Program-made: the position numbers and the translations under genes | Assembly: GCF_036370855.1 (NCBI RefSeq) | Contig: NC_088113.1 | Coordinates: forward strand, 15,272,501 to 15,336,500 | Length of the DNA: 64,000 bases | Direction of reading: 5' to 3' | From: Dromaius novaehollandiae | Lineage: Eukaryota > Chordata > Aves > Casuariiformes > Dromaiidae | Notes under the pieces: model-generated | Seen by the model: the letters and a program-made list of their open reading frames with translations, nothing else | Told to the model about the DNA's origin: nothing | Database searches by the model: none | Part shown: in pieces, positions 46,737-59,000 of the stretch | Numbering within the stretch: the stretch's first letter is position 1 | Layout: every line of letters begins with the position of its first letter

Positions 46737-46904
46737 CCCCGCGGCTCCGACGCGCCTCTTCGCTCGCTTCCAGCGTTTTCGGGTGCGGGGCGGGGGGGAG
46801 GATCCCGCGCCGCCGGTGGCGGAGGCACCCCCAGCCCCGTGGGCGCCGAGCGGCGTGGATGCTGGTTGCGGCGGGCGCCCGCCGCTGCCGCCGCGCCCGG
46901 CACC

Positions 46905-47072
46905 ATGCACACGGTGCAGAAGGACACCACCTTCACCAAGATCTTCGTCGGGGGGCTGCCCTACCACACCACGGACTCCTCCCTCAGGAAGTACTTCGAG
47001 GTCTTCGGGGACATCGAGGAGGCGGTGGTGATCACCGACCGGCAGACCGGCAAATCCCGGGGATATGGTTTT
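46905..47072 (+). CDS. RBM38: RBM38 coding exon 1 (residues 1-56)
   Basis: Start context GGCACCATGC. It encodes [20 protein letters not shown] and onward to SRGYGF. Donor TTT|GTAAGT. The frame is open back to a TAG at 46734 but contains no other ATG, which fixes this start. Confidence 0.95.
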
Positions 47073-50000
47073 GTAAGTGCCCGGCGCGGCGGTGAGGGGC
47101 GCGCGGGCCGCGGAGCGGCGCCGCCCGGGCGGGCAGAGCCCCGCGCAGCGCAGCCGGGGGCAGCGCGGAGCCGCGCGCGGACAAAGGGCGGCGGCGCGGG
47201 CGCGGGGCGGCCGCCGCCTGCAGCAGCTCCTTCCGCGGGCGCAGCGTGCTGTGCCCCCCTGGACGGCCGCGTCCCGTGCGGGTGTCCTTGCCCTCGAGCT
47301 CCTCCGCACAGCCTCTGCGGGGCTGGCCCCGCCGACTCCTTAAAAACGAACAAATAAATAAATAAAAGGGGGGGGGGTGCTGGGAAGCAAGGGAAAACTC
47401 CCGATACAAGCCCGATAGCCTTAACTTTGCAAGGGGGGAGCCCTCTTCTCTACCGAGCCCTCGGGGCCTCTTCCTGTCTTGCTCCGCAAGCGAGGTTTTC
47501 AAGCGGCAGAGCTTAGCTCCCGTTTCAAAACAGCACAATAACTAAACTCCCCTCGGCGCGTTTCGCCGGAGAGTTGGTGAAGTACCGTTGCCACAAACGA
47601 GGCTGTGCTTAATTCCAGGTGACCATGGCAGACCGAGCTGCAGCTGAGAGAGCGTGCAAAGACCCCAACCCCATCATTGATGGCAGGAAAGCAAATGTGA
47701 ACCTGGCATATTTGGGAGCAAAACCAAGGAGTATTCAAACTGGTGAGGCATCCTGGCAATCCCATCCTCCGCTATTAGAATAACTTGTAGGATAAGGAAG
47801 CAAGTTACTCGGGGTGGATTCATCTGATGTGGCGATCCGCACTTATCCCTCGCCGTTTTGCTCGCTGAGCGAGGACGCAGTGTAGTCGAGTTACCTCGCT
47901 TCCCTGTCTCCTCACTCATACCTGTTACACCACTGTTATGCACCCGAGTTCCTGTAACGGAGTTAAAGCCCATTTCTACAATAGCTAATCTGTTTTCCTG
48001 TTCTTCCCTTTTGTTACATCAGTATCGACGATAACATCCATTTAATCATCCTGCGCTTTAGTTTAGTGACCATAGTACCTAGTCTGTAAAATAAGGCAGT
48101 ATATTCCCTTGTCAGTTCTCATAGCGGAGTTTTCATGCTGTTGTGCAGTCTGAATTCCCATCTGCTCTTTGTGCGTATCACATAAGCATATTAAAATTAA
48201 CTTGCTTCTAAACAGGGCTCTAAATTTGCTCACGTGCGTAGCAGATGCAGTGCATGAACATGTGATGTGAGATGTAGTTGTGCACATGTATTACAGCTTC
48301 ATGGTACAATGGATGCCTTTATTAATATTAGTTTTCTAAATGCTTTTTTAGGTTTTACCATAGGTGTGCAGCAGCTACATCCAGCCTTTATTCAGAGACC
48401 CTTTGGGTAAGTGACAGTGTTTCTTAACAGTCAGTTTGAAATCAAATTCATGAATCAACTTCCTCATTATTTAAAATGTATGAAAAAGCCTGAGCCATAA
48501 AGAGTGGACAGTTTCAGCAGCTGCCGTTAATGCTCAGAGTGCTCTATTTCTTGTGAAGGTTTCAGAAGTTTTGTGTGTCAGCTTTTGCATAATTCCAAAA
48601 GATCCTCCTTTATCCTCAGTAAATCTTAATCATAATAAACCTAATACGTTGCTTGCTTCTCTGCCAGCTTCAAGAACTGAGAAAAATTTAAATAAATGGA
48701 AAATATTTTCCCTATTGTAGGACTTAAGGTGTCAAAACAATTAAGCAAATTCTGTTCTCATGTTTTTCAAATAAGATATTCTGCTTCCTCTCTGCTGTTT
48801 CCCACGTAATAATGCTTAGGATACAGTTTTATCCTGGAAAACAAATTGCATTGGAAACAAAGTCTTTTACTTAATGAAAGTAACATTAGGTCAAAAATTG
48901 ATTTTGGACAGATGTTATACAAGGCTTGAATAGTCTGCAAAAGTGGGCTTTTGTCTGCTGTTTTCAATAGCTTATACCATCCCTACTCAGTTAGAAAAGT
49001 CCTCTTTTTATACATCTAATAGGATCTGGCAGCTGCTCGGGAAAAGACAAGTGTGCTTCATGAGAACAATAGTGACTGTCATACCGCCTTCATTTAACTG
49101 TTTAATGATTGATGCAGTTCTTTTTTTACACCATTTCAGAAAGTGAATATTGATAGGGAGGTTTTATTATTATTTTCTAAGAGCATTAAGAAAGTAGGTG
49201 CATTTTTTTAAAGCTTTTGAGCGCTGCTCTGTTGTGGTTTTTGTGCGGCTCTCTAATATAAATAGATGGGATTTTGGCCTTTGTCGACAGAAATATTTCA
49301 TTCCTTCCCTATTCTCAGTTCATAGCTTTTTTTTTTTTAAAAAAAAAAAAAAGCTAACAACAAAACAGAAACTTTCACTCCTCTGCCCTCACGCCTGCGG
49401 TTGCCAACTGCCTGGGTAATCTCATTCCAATGAGTTTATGGCTGTAAGAGACTCTGTTGCCACAATAGTGCACACCGAGTGTGTGTGTCTTGTGTACAGT
49501 TCAAACATGCTGGCTTTCAGAAGTGCTTACGGCTCCGTTGGAAAGACTAGAAGAATATCTGTCATGAAGTGAAGAGTCTCTTTTATGGTGCAAGAGCCAT
49601 GTTAGTCCAGGTAGAGAAGCTGCTGCTGCTTAATTGCTATCCTCGCCCGTGAGCTACAGCAGCTCTCTCCGCCTCTGAGGTAGGCAGCAATGATGCGAAC
49701 GCCGGAGGCTTTCCAAGCGGCACAGCAGTGCACAATAGAAGTTGATCATAAAAACAGCATGTTGCGAGGTTTTCCGTCCACAGTAACAGAAAAGAGCAAA
49801 ATGGTAAAGCGTGTTAAGCTCCCCGTGTTGGCAGGAGCGTCAGCTCGCGCCTGTTCCCCTTGCAGATAATCGGCTGTTCCTGCGCGTGCCCTTCCTGCAC
49901 AGCAGTTTCAGCTTTGCAGCTGTGGAAAAAAAAAGTTGTTTCTCTTTTTGAACAGTTTGCTTTTAGTTTCGCATACAGAGGAGTGTGGGATCAACTGACT

Positions 50001-53000
50001 GCGCGTTCTTTGTGATCTAGACAGTTACTGTTCCAGTTCTTAGGCATTGGTTTCATCATTAAACCAGCAGAGCTGCAGTTAGCACATACAGCAGAGAGCA
50101 CTATAAATTATTTATCAGTTGCCAAGAGACAGGAACCAGGAGACTGGAGGGGTGGCGGGAGGGGATTATATATCATTATTTGCAAGCGTCGGTAAACAAG
50201 AATTTCATTGCATTCAATCATTGCTGGAGCAGAATCACTGGGAAAGTGGGTTTGGCAAAACGTGAAGCCGTTGACCTGAGCACCGTGGCTAGGGCTGCTC
50301 CGTGGCTGCGGAGCAAAGCATCAGGTGCTCAGCCAAGCAGTGGGGCTTGGCTGCCGGTTCCCTCTCTGTCTCTTCAGCACCGTCAACAAGAGTACAGGCC
50401 TGCGAGGCTCCGCTCTTGTGTTCCCTCGTGCCCACGATTTCCTTGGCCCTCTGTGGGATTTGAGGATAGATGAGGAGTTTAGCAGGATCTGTCTTACTTT
50501 GGAAGCTTGACCAACTTGCTGTTGCCTGTTTACTCTGCGCCTTGTGGAGTGGATCCCAGCCTTTCCCGAATTAAACTCTGGGGCTCGTCTGCTTTGGTCT
50601 CAATGTAAGGCATTGCAAGGGTCTCTCCTGCAGTTCCTTTCTCTGCAAAATGTTCATGTCCTGGTCTTCTAAAAGCCAACTGTTATGGGACACGGGGTAC
50701 CAGGTGTGCAAGCTGGACTTGGCGAGGAAGAAGTGAATGAACGATTCATCAACTGCCAGACAGTTAACTAAGAGAAAAGCAGCAACCCAATCACGTTCAA
50801 GCTATCGAGCTGCAAAAATACAGGTTTTGGTGAAACTTAAAATGAACGGAAACTATGAAAATTACCCAAACATCACTGAGGATTATTTATAAACTGAAGG
50901 CTTCCCCCCAGCACCAGAGTCCCAAAGGCAGCTGTAAATGTTGCCTGGGGTATGCGGAACAGAAAGAGAAACTATAAAGAGCCTCTCTCCTTCCTCCCGC
51001 TGTCCTGGCAGGGGATACACACGCTCTACAGACAGCACGGAGTCTGTATCCTGTTTTTAAAAGTAGTCTCTAGCTTGTCGTAACCAGAGATTAATAGTAA
51101 CACAAGGCAGAGGATGTGTCTGCGTCAGGGTGACTCGGAGATCCGGCTTCTGAGTTTGTGGAAGCAGCGTTCGGCCTGGAGGCTCAGCCCGTGGGCTGCG
51201 CTTCGGTGGAGGCGGCTGGGAATGCTGCAGCTCTTGCCCCTGGTTACTGGCGCAGAGCTGCCCTTCCATGATCGGAGGACGGGGGAAGCACTCTCTCCAG
51301 ATGGAGCAGTCTCCCACGGCAGCAGTGTCCCTCTTATGAAATTTGGGAAACATGAGACTTCACTGAAGCTACTAGGAGCAGCCACGTAGACCGCTTGACC
51401 AGGAAGCCATGGTGATGTGGCAGAGCTGCTCTGCATCCTCCTCTTGGTCTTTTCCTCTGGGGCTCTAGACGGGCACGAGCCCATGCGGGCAACGAATGGG
51501 GATTCCCTGGTCTCCCGTTTCCAGCTGTGCTTTCTGCTCTGGGCGCAAGCAGCATGTGGCACATGCATTCCTGCGGAGGTGCCTCAGCGAGGGAGCGATC
51601 TGTGCGGGAGATCTACCGGGGGCTGAGTAAGTGGCTGAACTCTTGGAAACGTATAACGCTGTCTCCTGCAGCAGGATCCAGCCCTTTCCATAGGTGCACG
51701 CTGGATGTCATTGCTCCGGTGTCCCGCTGCCCCGTCCTTGTGTAGTTGCTCATTTCAGTGTAGCAGGTGTAAAGTGTCACTGAAGCTGCACAGTAGCATG
51801 GCCTGTTTGTCACTGTGACTTTATCAGGTGAGGGGTGATGGGGACCCAGGGAGCCTAGTGGCACTGGATCAGCTTGCTCTGGTCCACATTTGGTCTCGGG
51901 CAGCGTCGGAAATAGCTGAATCTCTGAGTATGAAAGTTCATGCATTGATGCTGCTGCAGTTAGGAAGTGAAGAAAGTCCCTCTTTGTGTCAGCGTCCCCC
52001 GCCCTTGCAGCTGTTTATCCTTAAAACTTCTCTATTGGGTTAAAAATAAAAGGAAACAAACTTTCATCTTTTCTGTGGTTACGCTTATAAAAAGGCGTGC
52101 GCTGTCCTTGCTCCGCTAAGCCCCTGTCAGCTGGCGTCCCCCAGGCGCTGCCTTCCTGCTTCACCACGTACGAAGCTGGCCTGCAGCGGGAGCCCAGGCT
52201 GCCCGTCGGTCACGAGGGCTCACCCGGCACCTGTTGTTTATCATGTGCCAATAACATGAAAGCTTTTTTTGGGGGGGGGGGGTGGTTGGGGGAATTTCCT
52301 AAGAAACATTAAAATCCATTTTCCAAGTGGCTTCAGCTGCTGATTTTTGGGCATGGTTACTGTTGCTCAGACCACGTGCTTGCCGGTCAGAAGGAGCTCC
52401 TTTCTTTAAGGATTTGTGCTTATGAGCAGATTTTGTGGCTCTGCAGTTTTTCTTAGATATCTATTTTAAGGCAGCAAATGCTGGAATTGGACTGAAGGGC
52501 TTGATACCGTTGTTTTGGGTACAATTAACTGATGTCCTGCATCTCGTATAGGTCCGTGGGACCATGCAGAGCAGGAGCGCAGTCTGATAAACCGACGTTA
52601 TAGGGCTATATAAATGGCGTGCTGGGCAGAGGGCAGGACCGGACCTTTTGCAGGGGACAGGCCCTTGATTAACGGTGCCGTGTGCCGTTCCAGTGGAGTC
52701 AGGGGGCAGGCGGGTGTGTGATGGAGGGCAAGCCTGAGCCAGCTGCAACTTTGTCTTTTTAATGTGTGACTTCAGTCATCCTGTCCTCTCCGGGAGAGAG
52801 ACCGTTGCCTTTGGTGGCTTTGCTCTTTATCCTCGCTGGTGTCAGAGCAGCCACTTTAGCAGTAGAGACCCACGTTCTTTGCCCTTGTTGCAGAGTGCTG
52901 GGGAGCGGCAGATGTAAAAAGCTCCTATTTTGGGCTGGTGCCACTTTAATCCCACTGCAGCGGATTTGTGCATGTGTCTGAGTTTTCAGAGCGGTCCTGC

Positions 53001-56000
53001 TTGCACTTGATCTCATCTTCTTTTTTTGCATAGCTGCCGGCATACTGGTTCATAACTTTGTACTGCTGAACTCATCCTGAGTGATTCAAATGATAAATAC
53101 AGCTCTGACCAGCCTGCCTCTGAGCTGGGGACACCGGCAAGGGAACTAGACAGTTGTTGTGTTGATAATTTAGTAGCAAGGACAGCGGGTCACTTCTAAA
53201 TATGACTTAGATGAAGAGCTTGTTCCCCACAGAGGGGAGCAAGCAACATACCAGAGCTAAATATACTCTATGATCACAAAAGATGAAAAGTCTTGGACCT
53301 CGGAGTTAAAACTGAGTGTCCTATTCCTCATTCTGTAAATCCTGTAAACAGGACCCTGGCTGTCCCCTGCGCTTTCCCCGTAGCCACCGTTACGCGTTTC
53401 AGCTCTCCTTTGTCGCAGGCTGAGCTCCCGCCGGCTCCGTTCGGGGCGAGGAGGTGCAGCTCTGGAGGCCTGGGAAAGCCGTGCAGAGCACAGCGGCAGT
53501 GCCACGGCTCCCTGCATGATCCCGATTTGTGGGAAGGTGGAGAGAGAGTGAGAGAGATGTCTTAGATACTGTAGGTCAAGAAAGGCAGAACTGGCAGTAG
53601 AGCTCACTGCAATTCTTAAAATGGAATTTCTTTCTAGGCTGACAAATTACCCGTTTTATCAATGTAACTTTTTCTTTAATTAAAAATAGATATTTGATTG
53701 CTTTTGTCGTATTTAAAGCATTCTACCTCAAAATACTTCATACAATAGAAAAAGTTTTTGATAAATATACTGACAATTTTGATTAAAAATCAGTGGAAGG
53801 GAGCACATGTAAAGAGAGAAATCTGGTTCAAAATGGAACAAGTTGAAAATAGTCAATTTAATATATATTTAGCATCAGAACTTCTCATGTATATGAGAAG
53901 ACTTTAAAGATGTTTCTGCAGCCTTCTGCATTTTTCTCCAAATTGCAGAAGAAAACTGGAAAGCTTAATTAAAGGCAGAGTTCCTGGAGGTTCCTGGGTT
54001 GATCTCTGTAAGGCTCCAGTTGTCCTCCTGTATCGACAGTGTGAGTCTGACACCCTGAGGTTCTCGCACTGAGGCTGAAGGACTCAGCGTTCCTGTAATG
54101 TACTGGTGTAGGATATTTTCTGTCTTTCTGTCAGTTCATTTCTGCTTTGGCTCTGCTGATACACTGAAAGGGAAGGGCTTTTTCCTCTCTCCGTCGCTGA
54201 CTAGTTGTGGATAAACTTCCATGTTGCTTTTTGCTTGGTGCCAGATGGCTCTTGTTTCAGGCAGATGTTATCTCCAGCTCTGCTACCTGAGTACTTTTCA
54301 GCCTGCTTCTCCAAAACTATTTTTGGTCTGGCCCAGTATGTCTTTGTTTGGGATTTTTTTTTTCCTTTTTCCCTTGGGTGTGGAGGAAGTGAGATGCAGA
54401 GGATAAAGCTGTAAATGTGTTGAGCCTGACTAATTTGTGGTGGAGCTCTGGATGTTGCTCAGACCCTTGGTTAAGCTGAGGAGGAGGATTAAATCTTTGA
54501 GAAGATTCGCTCTTGTCTCTGGTTTGCTCCCCTTTTCCCCCCACCCATACTACTTCCTGGGAGAAGGTGTAGGTGGCATTTCTTCTTATTTGTTTCCGTG
54601 GGATGCGCCTTCTTCTGCTACAGGCAATTACTTTTTTGCGTCATGAAGCCAAGGTGCTCTAACACTATAAAATGGTGGCATTGCTGGGCTATGAGGGGTT
54701 CTCAGCTGCTGTAGTGCCTCCACATCCCTAAATTTTCTCTCTCCTGCCAAAATTAAAATAGATTGAAATCATGGATCGCTCTTTTACTTTATGATGGCAT
54801 TTGTATTTCTCGAGCAGTGGTTTAGGTAGGCTCAGCAACTAGTAGAGTTTATCATTGATTCCTGTTATATGCTTGTTTTTTCTCTTGTACTGATTCACAA
54901 TTGGGATAGTTTTTTATAGCAGGTTGTTCCTTTGTGGTTGCCACCAGTGCATTGATGTCCTCATCCCAACAGGGAAGCAGGAAACCCGGTCGTGTAGCTG
55001 CCTGCCCAGGCTGCTGTGTAAATCTTCCCAGAAGGCCAGAGAAGGAAAAGTAGAAGATAGGCAAATCAGTTACAAGATGACAAGAAATTGAAGGGGTTGG
55101 TTGGCTTGCTGTATTATGTCTGTGTTAAAGTGTGATAGGCCAGGATTAATACTGGACCAAATGGGAGTTGTGGAGTTCACCCTCATCTTATTTCTAGCTG
55201 GTTGAGGTAGCTGGCTGATGAAGAAGCCATTAACATTTCAGTGCATACTTTAATCAGCTTTAGTAGGGGAACTTCAAGATTCAGAGGTTTGTCTTGTCAG
55301 TGGTTCAACCTCAGCCCGTGTCAGTAAATGCTGATGAACTGTGGAGTGATCTGGGCAGAATTATTGTTCTGCCTGCACCAAACTGCTAGTGAGCAAACCC
55401 CATACAATCGTCTCCCAGCACAGCAGTCCTTCTTGGCAGACAGGGTCTGGCTTGGCCTCTACTCCAGCCTGTAGCCTTCCACATCACGTTTGGACTTGCG
55501 AACAAGGACTTGCATTTCTCACCGTTGCTGCAGCCTGGCAGTGTGGCCTGGGCTGAGATACATATTGCCATGCTTGCACACACCTCCCCACAGGCTTATT
55601 TGAAGTTTCCAGGTGGCCCCACTGAGGTGAATGCTTGCTGGCTTGGGAGCATCCTTCAGGAATTATGTTCTTGTGGTGTAAGCTCTGGCAGGATGTGACT
55701 GAACACCACTTAACACTAACGTGGCATTGCAGTGTTGCTAATACAGGTATAGAGTTTATGAACCTGCTGCTGCTTTCCTTGGTGTTGCTGTGGTGTGGTT
55801 CCCCCAGCAGCTTCTGTCTGGTGCACTTAAACTCGTGAATCCACTTCCAAATATCTTCTGGTCTGTCATCCATGCTGTGGTTGGAGGTGTTACTTCACCA
55901 TAGGTAGTTTTTGGGGTGGGTAGTTTTTGTATTGCTTTCGTAGCTGTGCTCAGCTCATTCTGCAGTACCAACTAAACTGCCCAGCAGTTGGGCAACTAAA

Positions 56001-59000
56001 ATGCCCAGCATCGGCTGCCTTGGCATCATCTCTAGCGTTGTATGTCCAGCGAGCTCAGATGCATCTGTCAGTGCTGCTGTCGCATGTTGTGACAGTGTGG
56101 ATGTCCCTGCAGCAGCTAACACGTCAACTCTAGTGGAAATGGAGGCCAAATTCCTAGGATGACATGCCAGAGTTTGTGCCGTCACTGGCAAACACAAAGG
56201 GCTCTGCTGCTTTATTCTCCAAGAAATTAAGAGGCTGGTCATGGTGGTGGCATTTGTGTGCTGAGCTCTGTGATGTTGCCAAGAGCCCTGCGTGTTGTGC
56301 CGTGGCGCAGTGGGCAGGTTGGCACCTCCCCATGTGCTCCTGGCCGTGGAGCACTTCGGCGTGGGGGTCTGCTCCGCAGGGCGGCCCGTTCTTCCTTGCA
56401 GGCGCATGGGGAGGGAGGCTCATGTGCTGCCTCCCCCCTTCCCGTTTATGAGATTCCCTGTCACTCGTGACAGAGGATTGCAGCAAAGAAATCCGTTGTC
56501 TCCCACCTCTCCAGAACCAGCGAAACCGATTGCCGAGGTGTCCGGGAGAGCTCAAGAGGTGGGGAGCTCCTGCCTCCCCCACCGTTCTCCCGGACCCGTG
56601 CCGCGTGCAGGAGTTACCCATGGCCATGGCCTAGGAAGCTCTGTGGGACAGGAGAGACCAAGGACTAGAAGGTGCCGCTAAAACACATTCCAGTGTAAAC
56701 CTTACCTAAGATATTCAAATATATAAAGTGCCTTTGAGCTGAGCTCTCTCTGAGAGAGCTGCTGCTAGTGGGCAGGGGTGGGTGAGTGCCTCACAAGCTC
56801 CTTCCTTGTCCTTGCCGTTTGGGAAGGGGTGTGGGACGCTTGGCCACCTGGCATTTGTCCTTTCCTCTTGGCTGTCCTTTGGGATGCTGCTGCCTGCCAG
56901 CCACCCAAGACCTGTGGCACTCCATCCTCCAGCCCTGCTAGTGCTGCGCAGAGAACCAGGCAACTGCAGCTTTAAAAAAGTCTGCTTGCAAATACAGTCC
57001 TCTGCTTCAAATTCTCCTCAAGCCTAGCTTGCCTCTTTGAGGAGGCTGCACCTCCTGGGGAGCCAAATGCACTCCCAGCAGCAAGCCTCACCTAACGCAT
57101 TCAAATGTCTCCACCAAGGGCTGCATTGAAAACGAGCTGCTTTTGTTCTATTATTATTATTATTTTGCCCAGTAAAAGCAGAACTGAGTCTGCATCTCCT
57201 CTGCCAACGGCTCTGTAACCATGTCTTTTGTTCTGTGTCTTTTAATTCTGGCTGCCGGGGCAAGCGTGGCATCGTGCCACGTAGTTAGGAGCGTGGGTTA
57301 GCGTAGCGGTCCTGATCGCTGCCCTCCTGCACTGCGATGGCCCTCCCGAGTCCCTCCCTGAGGCACCACTGGCTCTAAACTTAGGTTTGACCACGTTTCT
57401 TGTATTTTGTGGCCTCAGCCAGTGATTAATCATAATGCGATAAGCATCTCGTATGTCTGCTGTTCACGGGATGACTTTGATGTGTGGTGATGATTGCTGA
57501 TCATTTGACTGATGTTTTATAATCGCATTGTGCATCTTAGATGAAGTTCTCTTCTGGCTTGCAGGGCCTGTTGTGAGAAGTGGAGGCAAGCTGCAGGGAG
57601 GAAGGGAAAGGCATCTTGAAACACACATGTGACTCATTCTAGAAATTAAGATTAGAGCTTGGTGATTTTTAGAAAAAGAACACAAAAAACCCTTTTTTGA
57701 AAGATCTTCTTCAAAAATAATGGAGAAAACATTGCAGGACTTCTCTGTGGATGCTAAATGTAGCCAGCAGATAACTTCATCATACTGCACTGGTTTCATG
57801 TTTTCTTTGTAGCTGCTAGTAATCAAAGCTGACCTTACCTTGGGTTGTATGTTTTGTTTTGATTGATAAATGAGTTGCCATCTGTTCCCCTAATTCAGAA
57901 GTGCAAACTGCATAATATGCTGATAGAAATTCCTAGCTAAATTATTAAAAATCCACAAACCAGAAGAACCTTCTCTTTTAAACAGAAGCAGAACCTGGAG
58001 TTGCCAAGTGTGATTTTTCAGTGCAATAAAGTATGGTGTTTGGCATGCATTTATTATATATGTTTTGGGTTGGGATTTATTTTTGGAAAGGGAGTACAAG
58101 GATACTTACCTTAGTTAAGAGTGTTTTTTATTCAAAGTGGTATTGAAGAGAAGGTTATTTTTCCTTGTTGAAAGAAAGTAGTTTAGGACGCTGCGGATTT
58201 CCTGTCTCTTCGGGGCACCTCTTGGGAGCTATAATGGAGGAGCTGCGTACTTAAAAGCAAAACCGATTTGCAGCGTTTCTTTGGGACGAGTTGCAAGCGC
58301 GAGCCCAGCTCCCCCAGGCACGGCAGCAAGCTGCGAGCTTCACGCGCGGCCGGCGGCCCTTCCTAGGAGCGCGCTCCGGCCCGGCGCTGCCAGGCAGCCG
58401 CTTCCTCCCGCCCGCTGTCTGCGGGCCCTGACGCTCTGTCAGCGCTTGACGTTGTGTCGGAGCCACTGGGGAGCCTTTGCCCGGACAGCTGACGGGAGTG
58501 TATAAGACGTTATGAGCCCTAGGTCTGGCCTTGCACGTAACCTCGTGTTCTGATTCAGCCATGTTGGCCTTAATTTAGATCAGAACTAAACCAAAAAAGG
58601 TTCAGCAAATTTGTCACCTCATTTTATCCTAGTTAGTCAAGCAGCGATGTTGAGTACTGTGTTGTGTGTTTGGGGATGAAGGGCCATGAGGTCCCTCTCT
58701 GCGCACTAAGCCTAGGATGGCTGTGACCTTTGGAGATGCTCCTTCTTCTAATCGGCCAAAAATCGAGGTGATGCTCGCAGCCATCCCTCCTCCCGCCGTC
58801 CCAGGCACTGATGCGGTGCTACTCCGAGGCAGCCCCATTTTATCTGAGGACCCTGATTTCTGAGGCAGCGCTTACTGTGATGGGCAAGGATTAGTAGTGC
58901 TGCCATAATGAAAAGTGCCTTAAGAAAGATCAAAGTCTGGATCTGGGTAGGGAAACAACAGAAAACTCAGTTCAAATGCGCACTTGTTTGAGGGAAGCCT

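Larger units (their letters stand above)
46398..47330 (+). promoter_or_regulatory. RBM38: RBM38 CpG-island promoter
   Basis: Very GC-rich, CpG-dense DNA covering the presumed transcription start, exon 1 and the first part of intron 1. It holds a run of overlapping GC boxes (46568-46591), a weak TATA-like CTACAAA near 46598, and a (CGG)n run. From these the transcription start is inferred near 46620-46640. Confidence 0.85.

Noticed and set aside
46839-46904. Longer RBM38 N-terminus beginning upstream
   Set aside because: The candidate first codon is GTG. No in-frame ATG exists between the TAG at 46734 and the ATG at 46905, so the short form was annotated.
46331-47095. 254-codon frame overlapping the RBM38 first exon
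   Set aside because: It is out of frame with the clear RRM coding sequence and driven by GC content and the minisatellite end.
57270-57310. tRNA-like phrase near 57.3 kb
   Set aside because: No complete cloverleaf, no A-box/B-box pair and no T-loop GGTTCRANNC.
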